Assembly (NCBI GenBank): GCA_035286125.1
Contig: JAYKIS010000053.1
Location: forward strand, 59,788-123,787
DNA length: 64,000 nt
Direction: 5' to 3'
Source of the DNA: VGJW01 sp035286125
GTDB taxonomy: Bacteria > Cyanobacteriota > Sericytochromatia > S15B-MN24 > VGJW01
The notes under the pieces are model-generated. The model searched no databases, was not told the DNA's origin, and saw nothing but the letters and a program-made list of their open reading frames with translations. This document shows, piece by piece, positions 33,258 through 42,853 of this stretch. Position 1 is the first letter of the stretch. Each line of letters opens with the position of its first letter. The position numbers were made by a program, and so were the translations under genes.

Positions 33258-33862
33258 GGGATCGTGGCCTGCCGCGCCCGTGGCGGGTCATCTACGGGGG
33301 CAGCTTCGATCCCTTCCACGAGGGTCATCGTGCCGTCGTCGAGGCCCTGCTGGCGTGGGGGGCCGACGAGGTCTGGGTCGCTCCGGCGGCGCGCTCCCCC
33401 TTCAAGCGGAAGGCACCGGGCGCACCCGACCCGGACCGGATCCGGATGTGCCATCTGGGCGTCTCGGGCCTCGCAGGTGTCCGCGTCTCGGACATCGACA
33501 TGCATCGGCCCGCACCTTCCTATGCCGTGGACACCCTCAGGTCCTTGCAGCAGGAACATCCCGGGGGCAGTTGGTGGTGGGCGATTGGCGAGGAGCACCT
33601 CGCCACGCTCGAGGCCTGGCGGGCCTTCGACGCGTTGCGACAAGCCATGCGCTTCGCCGTGGTGACCCGACCGGATCTGGTTCGGCCGGAACCCCTGACG
33701 GCGACGCTCGCAGAGATTGTCGACCGCGTGCCGATGACGCCCGTTTCCGTCAGCGCCACCGCCATCCGCGACGCCCTGGCCGCCGACAGGCCCGCCACGG
33801 GTCTCGCGGAGCCCGTTGCGGCGTGGATCACGGCACACGGGCTCTACCGGAATCCGACGTGA
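33254..33862 (+). CDS. nadD: Nicotinate-nucleotide adenylyltransferase NadD
   Basis: The 202-residue enzyme joins nicotinate mononucleotide and ATP to deamido-NAD in the NAD pathway. It has the nucleotidyltransferase signature YGGSFDPFHEGH with HxGH at residues 22-25, and the second motif VSATAIRDAL (about 163-172) in place of the common ISSTxIR. The GTG start overlaps the proA stop. The order proA-nadD-rsfS is common in many bacteria. Confidence 0.95.
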   Translation: MRDRGLPRPWRVIYGGSFDPFHEGHRAVVEALLAWGADEVWVAPAARSPFKRKAPGAPDPDRIRMCHLGVSGLAGVRVSDIDMHRPAPSYAVDTLRSLQQEHPGGSWWWAIGEEHLATLEAWRAFDALRQAMRFAVVTRPDLVRPEPLTATLAEIVDRVPMTPVSVSATAIRDALAADRPATGLAEPVAAWITAHGLYRNPT

Positions 33863-33919
33863 GGGCCGGGTTCCTGTCATACTGGAACTGCCCCGACCTG
33901 TTTCTGGAGATTTTGCCGC

Positions 33920-34276
33920 TTGGATCGTGCCCGTGAACTCTGCGACCTCGCCTCTCGCGCTGCCGACGACAAGAAGGCCCGAGCCATCATGCGCATCGAC
34001 CTGACGGATGTCTCGGTCATGTGCGACCACTTCGTCGTCTGCAGCGGCGGTAGCCCGGCGCAGGTACGCGCCATCGCCGACCACATCATGGACGAGTGGC
34101 AGGCGGCCGGCGTGCGGGACATCAAGCAGGAAGGGCAGCAGGAGGCGTCCTGGGTCCTGATTGATTGCGGACTCGTCGTCGTCCACGTGATGCGGGACGA
34201 GGTCCGCGAGTTCTACGCCCTCGAGCAGCTGTGGGGCAAGGGACGTCTGGAGCCCTGGCAGGCCGTCTCGGCCTGA
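33920..34276 (+). CDS. rsfS: Ribosome silencing factor RsfS
   Basis: The 118-residue protein matches the RsfS/Iojap family: KKARAIMRIDLTDVSVMCDH, FVVCSGGSPAQVRAIADHI, EASWVLIDCGLVVVHVM and REFYALEQLWGKG. RsfS binds ribosomal protein L14 and blocks subunit joining when nutrients are limiting. The TTG at 33920 has GGAG about ten bases upstream. The 57-base gap from nadD shows no clear promoter or terminator. Confidence 0.95.
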   Translation: MDRARELCDLASRAADDKKARAIMRIDLTDVSVMCDHFVVCSGGSPAQVRAIADHIMDEWQAAGVRDIKQEGQQEASWVLIDCGLVVVHVMRDEVREFYALEQLWGKGRLEPWQAVSA

Positions 34277-34280
34277 TGGC

Positions 34281-35204
34281 GTGATCAGCACCGGCACGGA
34301 CCGGCAGTCGGCGTGGTTTGCCTGGGTCTTCCTGGTGGTGGCCAGCCTGGCCTTCGGGGCAAGCGGCCCCATGGCGCGCCTCATCGCGCCCGCGAGCGCC
34401 TTCGAGGCAGCCTTCTTCAGGCTTGCAGTCGCAGCCCTTGCCATGGGGCTCGTCGCGGCTCGGACGCTGCTGCCGGCCCTGCGCGCGCTGCCGGGACATG
34501 AGGCCAGGCGCGTCCTCGCGGCCGGAGCCGTGCTGGGTCTCCACTTCTCGGCCTTTCTCTGGGGTATCGGTCATACCTCGCTGCCGGCGGCGGTCTCGTT
34601 GGTCAGCCTCGAACCCCTCGCCGTCGTCGTCGCCTGCGCAGCCGTCTTCCGGCACATGCCCACGCGCGCCGAGACCATCGGCCTTGCCTGCGCCACCGTG
34701 GGCGCACTTGTCGTCGCACAAGGTGCCGGCCAAGGGGAGCACCAGGCGTCAGGTGACATGGCGATCGTTCTCGCCGTGGTCCTCTTCGGCCTCTATGTCG
34801 CCCTGCTTCGCCCCGTACGGCACCTTGGGGTGGTTGCCTCGGCAGCCGTCATCTATGCGGCGGCAGCCGCCACAGTGGGCCTGGGGCTGCTCCTCGCGCA
34901 TGTTGTCGGCCTCGGCGGCCCTGACCTGTGGCGACTGGACCTGCCTTGGTCAAGCTGGGCCGCCATGGCGGGGCTGGGTCTCGTGCCGACGGTCATGGGC
35001 CACACCCTGGTGCAGGCCGCTTCCCGGACACTCAGACCCACCATCGTGTCGCTGGCCTCGCCCGGCGAGACGGTCGCCGGCATCGCGCTCGGCATCGGCC
35101 TGATGGGCCTTTGGCCCCAACCCGTCGAGGCCGCAGGGGCCACCATCATCATCGCCGGGATGATCTGGCCGATGGTTGCGGCTCAGGCGCGCCGGGCGGC
35201 CTGA
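34281..35204 (+). CDS. EamA/DMT-family membrane transporter
   Basis: The 307-residue protein has about ten predicted membrane helices in two EamA repeats of five, as in drug/metabolite transporters. Examples are WVFLVVASLAFGASGPMARL at the start, SLVSLEPLAVVVACAAVF in repeat one and VSLASPGETVAGIALGIGL in repeat two, the family's positions for the conserved (L/S)xPxxA-type helices. It probably exports a small metabolite or amino acid; the substrate cannot be told. It starts five bases after rsfS and ends 13 bases before the convergent leuS stop. Confidence 0.92.
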   Translation: MISTGTDRQSAWFAWVFLVVASLAFGASGPMARLIAPASAFEAAFFRLAVAALAMGLVAARTLLPALRALPGHEARRVLAAGAVLGLHFSAFLWGIGHTSLPAAVSLVSLEPLAVVVACAAVFRHMPTRAETIGLACATVGALVVAQGAGQGEHQASGDMAIVLAVVLFGLYVALLRPVRHLGVVASAAVIYAAAAATVGLGLLLAHVVGLGGPDLWRLDLPWSSWAAMAGLGLVPTVMGHTLVQAASRTLRPTIVSLASPGETVAGIALGIGLMGLWPQPVEAAGATIIIAGMIWPMVAAQARRAA

Positions 35205-35217
35205 GCCACAGAAGGAC

Positions 35218-37641
35218 TCACCGGACGACGACGTTCACGAGGCGGCCCGGGACGACCACCACCTTGACGATGGTCTTGCCCTCGCACCAAGTGCGCGTGT
35301 CGGCATCCTCGAGCGCCGCCTTCTCGACGGCATCGGCCGGCGCGTCGGCAGCCACCGCGATTCGCCCCCGGACCTTGCCATTGACCTGGACCGCAAGCTC
35401 GACGACGTCCTCGACCGTCATGGCAGGGTCGTAAGCCGGCCACGGCGTGTAGGCCAACGTATCGTCGTGGCCCAGTCGGTGCCAGAGCTCCTCCCCGAGG
35501 TGGGGAGCGAACGGTGCCACCAACAGGATGAAGCGCTCGACCGTTGCACGGGGGAGCACCTCGGCACGGCTGGCCTCGTTCAGGAAGATCATCAGGGCGC
35601 TGATGGCCGTGTTGAGACGCAGGGCCTCGATGTCCCCGCCGACTTTGGCGATGGCCTTGTGCAGGGCGCGCTCGAGGTCACGGGCCTCGAGGGGGTCGAC
35701 ATCCCGGATGGCCGGATTGAGCTGTCCATCCGCCCCCACGACCAGCCGCCAGACGCGCTCGAGGAAGCGATGCGACCCGGCGACATTCTGGGTATTCCAG
35801 GGCTTCGAGGCCTCGAGCGGGCCCATGAACATCTCGTAGATACGGAGCGTATCGGCACCGTAGGCCTTGATGACGTCATCCGGATTGACGACATTGCCCC
35901 GGGACTTGGACATCTTCTCGCCGTTCTCGCCCAGGATCATCCCCTGGTTGAAAAGACGCTTGAAGGGCTCCTTGGTCGAGACCAGACCCAGGTCATAGAG
36001 CACCTTGTGCCAGAAGCGCGCATAGAGCAGGTGCAGCACGGCGTGCTCGGCACCCCCGACGTAAAGGTCCACCGGACCCCAGTAAGCTTCCTTGTCCTTG
36101 GCGAAGGGCGCGTCGGCATTGTGCGGGTCCATGAAACGCAGGTAGTACCAGCAAGAGCCCGCCCACTGGGGCATCGTGTTGGTTTCCCTGAGCACAGGCT
36201 TGCCATCGACCTGCGTCTCGACCCAATCCCGGGCGAGCGCCAAGGGGCTTTCACCCGTCCCGCTCGGCTTGATGGCGTCGAGATCCGGCAACAGCAGGGG
36301 CAGCGCATCCGGCGCGAGCGCCGACCACGTGCCGTCCTCGTGGTGGACCACCGGGATGGGTTCGCCCCAGTACCGCTGGCGGCTGAAAAGCCAGTCGCGC
36401 AGGCGGTAGTTGACCTTGCGGCTGCCGTGGCCGCCGGCTTCCAGCCAATCGATCATCCGGCTCTTCGCAGCAGCCACGTCCAGACCGTCGAGGAAGGCCG
36501 ATGCGACGTGCGCGCCGTCGCCAGCCCAGGCGCCCTCGGCAAGATCACCACCCTCGACGACGCGGCGGACGGGCAGGTCCATCACCAGGGCAAACTCCCA
36601 GTCCCGCGCATCGTGGGCGGGGACGGCCATGACCGCCCCCGTGCCGTAGGTTGCCAGTACGTAGTCGGCAATCCAGACGGGGATGGCCTCGCCGTTGGCG
36701 GGGTTGATCGCGAAGGCGCCCGTGAAGACACCGGTCTTCTCGGTCGCAAGGTCCGTACGATCCAGGTCATTCTTGCGGGCAGCAGCCGCCTGATAGTCCT
36801 CGACGGCAGCCCGGCACTCGGGCGTCGTCACCTGGGCCACGAGGGGATGCTCGGGTGCGAGGACACAGTACGTGGCCCCGAAAAGGGTATCCGGGCGGCT
36901 CGTGAAGACCTTGAAGGCGAGGTCGCGGCCCTGGATGGAAAAGCTGATCTCGGCGCCCTCGGATCGACCGATCCAATGGCGCTGCATGTCGAGGACGCTC
37001 TCGGGCCAGTCCAGTTCGGCAAGATCCTCGAGCAGGCGATCGGCATAGGCCGTGATACGCAGCATCCACTGGCGCATCGGCTTGCGGATGACGGGATGTC
37101 CGCCCCGCTCGCTGCGACCATCGATGACCTCCTCGTTCGCCAGCACGGTCCCCAGTTCGGGGCACCAATTGACGGGCACCTCGGCCACATAGGCCAGATC
37201 CTTCTCGACCAGCTTCAGGAAGATCCACTGCGTCCAGCGGTAGTAGGCGGGATCCGTCGTGCCGAACTCGCGCGACCAGTCGTAGGAAAAGCCCAGGGCC
37301 TTGATCTGGCGGCGGAAGGTGTCGATGTTGCGCCGGGTAATTTCCCGCGGATGCTCGCCCGTGGCCAACGCATGCTGCTCGGCGGGCAGACCGAAGGCAT
37401 CCCAGCCCATCGGATGAAGGACGTTGAATCCCTTCATGCGCTTGTAGCGGGCCACGATGTCGGTGGCGGTGTAGCCCTCGGGGTGGCCGACGTGCAAGCC
37501 TGCCCCGGAAGGATAGGGGAACATGTCCAGAACGTAGTACTTGGGCTTGCCGGCATCCTCACCGACACGGAAGGTCTCGTGGCGCTCCCAGTACTCCTGC
37601 CATCGCGGCTCGATGGTCTGGGGATCGTAGCGTTCCTGCAT
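35218..37641 (-). CDS. leuS: Leucyl-tRNA synthetase LeuS
   Basis: The 807-residue class I synthetase has PYPSGAGLHVGHPEGYTATD (HIGH motif at 50-53), HPMGWDAFGLPAEQHA, an editing domain in the middle, the catalytic KMSKSRGNVVNPDD near residue 575, and an anticodon-binding C-terminal region. It charges tRNA-Leu with leucine. The ATG has GGAGG seven bases upstream. The 59 bases between leuS and the divergent gene to its right are too short for a T-box leader. The 3' end is convergent with the transporter gene. Confidence 0.98.
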   Translation of the reverse strand: MQERYDPQTIEPRWQEYWERHETFRVGEDAGKPKYYVLDMFPYPSGAGLHVGHPEGYTATDIVARYKRMKGFNVLHPMGWDAFGLPAEQHALATGEHPREITRRNIDTFRRQIKALGFSYDWSREFGTTDPAYYRWTQWIFLKLVEKDLAYVAEVPVNWCPELGTVLANEEVIDGRSERGGHPVIRKPMRQWMLRITAYADRLLEDLAELDWPESVLDMQRHWIGRSEGAEISFSIQGRDLAFKVFTSRPDTLFGATYCVLAPEHPLVAQVTTPECRAAVEDYQAAAARKNDLDRTDLATEKTGVFTGAFAINPANGEAIPVWIADYVLATYGTGAVMAVPAHDARDWEFALVMDLPVRRVVEGGDLAEGAWAGDGAHVASAFLDGLDVAAAKSRMIDWLEAGGHGSRKVNYRLRDWLFSRQRYWGEPIPVVHHEDGTWSALAPDALPLLLPDLDAIKPSGTGESPLALARDWVETQVDGKPVLRETNTMPQWAGSCWYYLRFMDPHNADAPFAKDKEAYWGPVDLYVGGAEHAVLHLLYARFWHKVLYDLGLVSTKEPFKRLFNQGMILGENGEKMSKSRGNVVNPDDVIKAYGADTLRIYEMFMGPLEASKPWNTQNVAGSHRFLERVWRLVVGADGQLNPAIRDVDPLEARDLERALHKAIAKVGGDIEALRLNTAISALMIFLNEASRAEVLPRATVERFILLVAPFAPHLGEELWHRLGHDDTLAYTPWPAYDPAMTVEDVVELAVQVNGKVRGRIAVAADAPADAVEKAALEDADTRTWCEGKTIVKVVVVPGRLVNVVVR

Positions 37642-37700
37642 GCGGGGCCTCCAGCTTGATTCTCCATCCTACCAGCCCACCCCGGGGGTATCATGAACCC

Positions 37701-39557
37701 ATGGTTCCGGCTGGCTCTCCCGACGAAGAGGCACGCACGCCTCCTGGACCGGGCGGCGGCCTCGAAGGGGCCCGCACGACCGTCGAGGAGCGGCAGGCCC
37801 TGCTCGCCGCATTCACCGATGATGACGACGGTGAAGCCGGGGGTGGCCTCGGCATGCTCTCGGCCCTGGAAGGGGCTTTTCCCGAGGGCGGGGCCGTCAT
37901 CCCGACCCTCGATCGATTCCTGCTGGACGGCGACGCACCGGTCTCCTCGGGCTACGACATGCCTGCCGCGGCACCACCGTCCGCGAGGCCCGTCGCCGAG
38001 GCGGCAGCAGCGGAAGCGGAAACCTTTCCGGCGGCCCCCGCTCCCGTGGCGCGCACAGTCGAGACAGGCGAACCGGATGAGCCGGAGGTCGATCCGGCCG
38101 CGATGGCCGGGCTCTATGAAGCGCTGGGCGATGCCTTGGACTCGCTGGGCATCGAGGACGACCATCCGATCCGCGACGGCATGCCCGTGCCCCCGCCCCC
38201 CGTCCATGTCGTCGAGGGAGACGAGGATCCCTGGAGTCAACTCGAGCCTCCGGCCGAGGCCTCGGCCGATCCGACGGCCGAATGGCCGGCCGTGGCTGTG
38301 GGACTCGGCCGGATGGCCGACGACCTGTGGCTTGTCCCCGGGGCCGACGCACGCCTCCGGGTCTGTATCCCGACGAGCCTGCGCAGGGCCCTGGATCCCC
38401 GCGAGCCGATGGATACCCGTCGGGGCCTGCTGATGGGACGTGTCGCGCTTGCCCGCGACCAGCATGACCGTCCCCGAATCGACGTGACGGTCCTCGCGGC
38501 CGTCCCCTTGGCGGACGGCCTCGACGGACCGGGACGACACCAGGAGGCCCGTCAGGTCCTGCAGGGCCTCCTGAAGACGGGCTCCCACCACCCCGGAACG
38601 GCGCTGGTTCCCGTCGGGACCTATGTCATCCGGCCGGGCGGCGGGCTTGTTCGGGACGACGGTGGCCTGCATGAGGCCCTGATGCCCCATCCTTGGCAGA
38701 CGTGCCTCGTCGTGGACGATGTGCGGGCCGAAGCAGCACTGCTGCAGCGCGTGCTCGGCCGCATGCCCCGAGTGCCGGCCCGGGGCGAGCCAGTCTTCGA
38801 CCCGGCGACCGGCGGCCTGATCCGGGGCGCACGCAAGCCTTGGCATCGCGTTGCTGCCCGCGGCATCAGCGAGGCCTTCGCGCCCACGGACAGGCGCCTC
38901 GGGGCAGGCATCGCCGTCGCCGGCCTGCTGGCTGCCCTGTGGATCCATCGTCCGCAGACCTTTGCCATCGAACGCGCAGGTGAAGCGCCCGTCCTGACCT
39001 GGGCAGCCCGGGAAGAACCCCTTGCCCTCTACGGCTGCCTGCGTGCCGACTGCCGCACCGGGGACAGGCGCCGCCTGGGCATGGTGCCTGCCGGGGCCAA
39101 CCACATGAGGCTGCCGCGCCCCCTGCTGGGCCAGGATCCACCCACGACCCGCGTCTGGTATCGCCTGGCGGCGCTGGATCCCGATGGACAGCCCAAGACC
39201 TGGTCACGGGCCGTGCCTGTCGACTGGCCGGCCAAGGGTGCCTTCAAGCCGGTCGAGGGGATGATGGAGCTTTCACTCGACCGCCAGACCCTGTCCCTCG
39301 GCCTGCGCCATCCCGAACCGCAGTTGGACGGGCTATGGGTCTTGCGGGAAAACCTGGGGCCCGGGGGCGGGATGGAACACCTGGGGGGGGGACGCCGCAT
39401 CAAGTCTGGGCAGTCCCTGCAGGACCACGTCGGGGCTGACGGCATCTATCGCTACCTGATCCTGCCGCAGGACCGCCAGGGCGTACTCGGACAGCCCTGG
39501 GACACCGCGGCCGTGGGCCTGCGTGCCCGTCCCCCCTGGGATGCGTGGGGACGCTGA
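37701..39557 (+). CDS. Membrane protein with degenerate JAMM/MPN-like domain and C-terminal beta domain
   Basis: I know no named family for this 618-residue protein. Residues 1-200 are acidic, Pro/Ala-rich and probably disordered. Residues about 225-345 look like a JAMM/MPN fold: RRGLLMGRVALARDQHDRPR as the first hairpin, then VGTYVIRPGGGLVRDDGGLH followed by TCLVVDD. These stand where JAMM enzymes read VGWYHSHPG...D...VVVDP, so the HxH zinc ligands are replaced and the domain is probably inactive. A membrane helix (about 400-417, IAVAGLLAALWI) is followed by an Ig/fibronectin-like segment with CLRADC. The ATG at 37701 is the chosen start; a TTG at 37656 is possible. It is the first gene of a seven-gene coupled run. 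Confidence 0.7.
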   Translation: MVPAGSPDEEARTPPGPGGGLEGARTTVEERQALLAAFTDDDDGEAGGGLGMLSALEGAFPEGGAVIPTLDRFLLDGDAPVSSGYDMPAAAPPSARPVAEAAAAEAETFPAAPAPVARTVETGEPDEPEVDPAAMAGLYEALGDALDSLGIEDDHPIRDGMPVPPPPVHVVEGDEDPWSQLEPPAEASADPTAEWPAVAVGLGRMADDLWLVPGADARLRVCIPTSLRRALDPREPMDTRRGLLMGRVALARDQHDRPRIDVTVLAAVPLADGLDGPGRHQEARQVLQGLLKTGSHHPGTALVPVGTYVIRPGGGLVRDDGGLHEALMPHPWQTCLVVDDVRAEAALLQRVLGRMPRVPARGEPVFDPATGGLIRGARKPWHRVAARGISEAFAPTDRRLGAGIAVAGLLAALWIHRPQTFAIERAGEAPVLTWAAREEPLALYGCLRADCRTGDRRRLGMVPAGANHMRLPRPLLGQDPPTTRVWYRLAALDPDGQPKTWSRAVPVDWPAKGAFKPVEGMMELSLDRQTLSLGLRHPEPQLDGLWVLRENLGPGGGMEHLGGGRRIKSGQSLQDHVGADGIYRYLILPQDRQGVLGQPWDTAAVGLRARPPWDAWGR

Positions 39558-39559
39558 CC

Positions 39560-42500
39560 ATGGCATGGCTGCTGCTTGACGCGCTTCCCCGGGCAGGAAG
39601 CTGGCCTGAAGGCCGTATCGAGGCGATCCGGCACCGAGCGGGGGATATCCAACCCTTCCTCAACGCCTGCGGTTCGGGCAAGATCTGGGAAGGGATCATT
39701 GTCGCCGGCAACGAGGACGTCGTCTCCGAAGTCGTGCGCGGTGTCCGGACGGCCTTTGCGCAGGATGCCGGCCGCCTGCTGGCCTCGACCCACTTCTGCC
39801 TGCTGCCGGGCACACCCGGCACTGCACCGCTCGATGATCCCCGCAACTTCATCGAGCGGATGGCCGCGCAGGGCGTGCGCGTCGTCCGTTTGCCGGGCAG
39901 GGATCCTGATGGCGTCCGGGACGCCATCGTCGGCATCACCTCGGGCACGGCCCCGATGGGTGCCGAGGCCGACGTGCCCGACTACTACACCCTTCTGGGC
40001 CTCCCGGAAACGGGCTCGGCCGCCGAGTTGGCGACCGCCATCGACAACTACCGATCATTCTGGCGGGGTCGCGTCGACCACCCGACCATGCGTGACGATG
40101 CGCTCGCCGCGCTCGCGCTGCTGGATAACGCAGCGGCCGAGTTGATGGACCCGGGGATCCGCGAGGCCTACGACACCCGGCTCTCGCTGGCCCGGGAGCG
40201 TGCCGGCAACAGGCTCGTCGTCCCCAAGGTCCAGCCGGTCTCGTTGCAGCGCCCGCCCGAATCCTTCACGGGGCACGGCTGGTCCAAGACGGCCGGCGTC
40301 GGTTCACGGACGGATAGACTCGACAAGATGGCGGCGCGCCACGACATCGAGCGGCGTGCCAATGAGAAGGGCGATCCGGATGCACCGCTCGAGGGGTTCG
40401 AGGACAGCAACCTTCCACCGACCTTCCATCTGCCCGGCCTGGGCTTCCGGTGGCGTTCCAAGGACCACGAGGATACGTGGCCGCCGGTCGAGACCCCGGA
40501 GGGCTGGATCCCGCTCGACGACCCCGTCCTGATCGAGAACGCGATCCGGTATGGCGGCATGATCCCCGTGCCGCAAGCCAAGGCAGGAACGCCCGTGCTC
40601 CCGGCGGACCTCGAGGATGTGCTGCAGGCATTGGCCCCCCCCGAACCCGATCCGCTGCCAGTTGCACCATCGCCACCGCTCCCGCTGCCCGAACCTCCTC
40701 GCCCGGAAGCCCAGGCGCCGCTGCCCCCGGCGTCTCTGAAGAGCCCGGCCCTGCCCAAGGTCGAGGTCGAGGTCGAGGCCAGCCTGCCCGATATGGACCT
40801 TCCTGCGGCTGATGAAGCACCGGAAGACCGCGGCTGGACCATCCTGCCCGTTCCGGACAAGCCGGTCTTCGTGCTCGAAGCCTCCCAACTCGAGGTGCTG
40901 GACCTTCTGGAGGAGCCCGAGGATCTGCTCGAGCGGTTCCTGAACGGGGAGATGCCCTTCCCGACCCTGGATGAACTGGTGCCGGAGAGCCTGCGGGCGC
41001 ACATGCCCGCAACCGATGCGGAGGACGATGTCGAGGAAGAGGGGGAGGGGGAGGGCTTCTTCCCGCCCGTTCACCTCCTCGAGGACACACCCGGACCAGA
41101 CACGAAAGCGGATACCGTGCCGGGCGAAGGGCTGGACGTATATCCGGTTCCAGACGAGCTCTCCGTGCCACCGGAGGTTCCGGACGCCGAGGAAGTGCCC
41201 GAGGAAGTCCTGCTGGAGACGCTGACGCGCCTTGAGCATGATCCCGAATTGGATGCGCTGTTCAAGCGATTCGGCACCGGGCCGCTCGACCCCTCCGTCG
41301 CCCCGCCCGCAGCGCCATCGACTGTCGGGAATCAGGGACCTTCGCCCGGTTCGGATCCGGACGTCACGGCCGAAGAGGCATGGGAAGACCCCACGGAGGA
41401 TGTCTCGGCCCTTCGGGCCATCCTGGGTTCCGCGCCCGATGACGTGCTCAATCCCGTCAGGGCGGCCACCCCGGAGCCCGTGCGCTACGCCATCGACGAG
41501 GTCGAGGTCGAGGCGCCCCTCGGGACAGCCGCAGATACGGCCTCCGGAACGCCCACCGACGAGACCCCGCTCGTGCCGTTGCCCGAGACGGCCCTGTCAC
41601 GCTTTCGCAGCCTCGAGATGCTGTTCGGGGATCATCGCATTTCGATACCGGAAGACCTCGCGTGGCCTGTGGAGGGAGAGGCAGCCTTGCTGGGCGACTG
41701 CGCCTGGGGTCCCGAAGGGCAGTCGACCCACCGCATCACGGCCGTCGTCCCCATCGGGCGCCTTGCGCCCGCTGACCTCGAGCGTCTCAAGGAGCTGGGT
41801 CTGATCGGGTGGATGCTTCCCGGTACCTTGCGCCAGGTCACGAAGCGCCTTGAATCCCTCGATCCCCTGCCGCATGATGCCCCGGCAGCGGCCGGCCCGA
41901 CTCCGGCCTTCGCTGGCCTCGACGACGACCAGGATGAGCTGCTGATGAAGTTGCTTGCCGAGGAGGGCTACGAGGGACCGATCGAAGCCGCGCCTGCGGA
42001 GCGAGGCCTGCTCGAGGACGACGGGGATACGGCCGAGGGGCGGGCCCTGCTCGAGGATGCGGACCTCAACGACGAGGACGACTATATGGCACACGGCAAC
42101 ATGGCGGTCCGGCGCACCGGAGGAGGCACAGGCCCGGTTGCGGCCACGACGGGTCGCAAGGACCCGAAGCCCTGGCGCCATCCCCTCAGGTGGTGGCGAA
42201 CCCGGGAGGTCCGCCGCCAGCGCGACCAGGCCATGAGCATCCTGCCCGCCCTGGTACCCGAAGGCCATCGTCCGCTCGTGCTCGCCTATGATGGGGCGCG
42301 CGGGCGTGCACGCTTCGCACTCAAGACCGCTCGCCGCCTAGAGCCCCTGACCCCACCGCTGCTCTTACCCGGGCTGTGGCCCGCCCTCGACCACCTCACG
42401 CCATTGGGACAGTTCAGGCAACGCACGGCCGGCACGATGACGGGCATCGCGGCCGTACTGGCCCTGCTTCTGGGGCCGGTGCTGCAGGATGCGGTCCGGG

Positions 42501-42853
42501 GCGTCCTGCCCTCATGGCCGGAGCCACGCGCCACGCCCCTGGAGGTCCAGATGGCCGATGCACCCGCGGGAACCTTGCTGAGCTGGACGGAAGAACTCGA
42601 TCAGGTCGTGGTCCTGAGGTCCGTCGACTCCGACCAGGACGCGCATTGGGTGATGATTGGCAACATCAGTGCCCCCGGCTCCCGCTACCTGGTCGATCCA
42701 TGGCCGCTGGACCATCCGGGCAGGTATCGCTACCTGGTGAGCGGGGTGCGTTGGACCCGGCCATGGGCACCATGGGCAGACAAGAGCCGCCCCGACCGGC
42801 AAAGGGCCTACCGTACGTGGCTGTCCGACGTCCTGAGACACCATGACCACTGA
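39560..42853 (+). CDS. Large acidic protein with J-like domain, one membrane helix and C-terminal beta domain
   Basis: The 1097-residue protein starts with an alpha/beta region (about 1-130; WEGIIVAGNEDVVSEVVRGV). A J-like domain follows (about 140-205): PDYYTLLGLPETGSAAELAT fits helices I-II of DnaJ, but the HPD loop is missing, the corresponding turn reading NYRSFWRGR. Residues about 330-900 are mostly low-complexity and very acidic (Glu, Asp, Pro). A basic stretch (GRKDPKPWRHPLRWWRTREV), a membrane helix near 957-975 and an Ig-like end (RYRYLVSGVRW) complete it. The end resembles that of the preceding protein. The ATG lies two bases after the previous stop. The role is unknown; a membrane-tethered scaffold is likely. 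Confidence 0.72.
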   Translation: MAWLLLDALPRAGSWPEGRIEAIRHRAGDIQPFLNACGSGKIWEGIIVAGNEDVVSEVVRGVRTAFAQDAGRLLASTHFCLLPGTPGTAPLDDPRNFIERMAAQGVRVVRLPGRDPDGVRDAIVGITSGTAPMGAEADVPDYYTLLGLPETGSAAELATAIDNYRSFWRGRVDHPTMRDDALAALALLDNAAAELMDPGIREAYDTRLSLARERAGNRLVVPKVQPVSLQRPPESFTGHGWSKTAGVGSRTDRLDKMAARHDIERRANEKGDPDAPLEGFEDSNLPPTFHLPGLGFRWRSKDHEDTWPPVETPEGWIPLDDPVLIENAIRYGGMIPVPQAKAGTPVLPADLEDVLQALAPPEPDPLPVAPSPPLPLPEPPRPEAQAPLPPASLKSPALPKVEVEVEASLPDMDLPAADEAPEDRGWTILPVPDKPVFVLEASQLEVLDLLEEPEDLLERFLNGEMPFPTLDELVPESLRAHMPATDAEDDVEEEGEGEGFFPPVHLLEDTPGPDTKADTVPGEGLDVYPVPDELSVPPEVPDAEEVPEEVLLETLTRLEHDPELDALFKRFGTGPLDPSVAPPAAPSTVGNQGPSPGSDPDVTAEEAWEDPTEDVSALRAILGSAPDDVLNPVRAATPEPVRYAIDEVEVEAPLGTAADTASGTPTDETPLVPLPETALSRFRSLEMLFGDHRISIPEDLAWPVEGEAALLGDCAWGPEGQSTHRITAVVPIGRLAPADLERLKELGLIGWMLPGTLRQVTKRLESLDPLPHDAPAAAGPTPAFAGLDDDQDELLMKLLAEEGYEGPIEAAPAERGLLEDDGDTAEGRALLEDADLNDEDDYMAHGNMAVRRTGGGTGPVAATTGRKDPKPWRHPLRWWRTREVRRQRDQAMSILPALVPEGHRPLVLAYDGARGRARFALKTARRLEPLTPPLLLPGLWPALDHLTPLGQFRQRTAGTMTGIAAVLALLLGPVLQDAVRGVLPSWPEPRATPLEVQMADAPAGTLLSWTEELDQVVVLRSVDSDQDAHWVMIGNISAPGSRYLVDPWPLDHPGRYRYLVSGVRWTRPWAPWADKSRPDRQRAYRTWLSDVLRHHDH

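Noticed and set aside
35176..37659. An 827-codon + strand frame opposite leuS
   Set aside because: It is fully antisense to leucyl-tRNA synthetase, which has all its motifs; the translation has no recognisable domain.
37642..37700. A T-box or other leader before leuS
   Set aside because: Only 59 bases separate leuS from the divergent gene, with no T-box sequence or antiterminator fold visible.
39979..40180. A canonical DnaJ co-chaperone
   Set aside because: The J-like segments in this cluster lack His-Pro-Asp and no dnaK or grpE gene is present, so a normal Hsp70 co-chaperone call is not supported.
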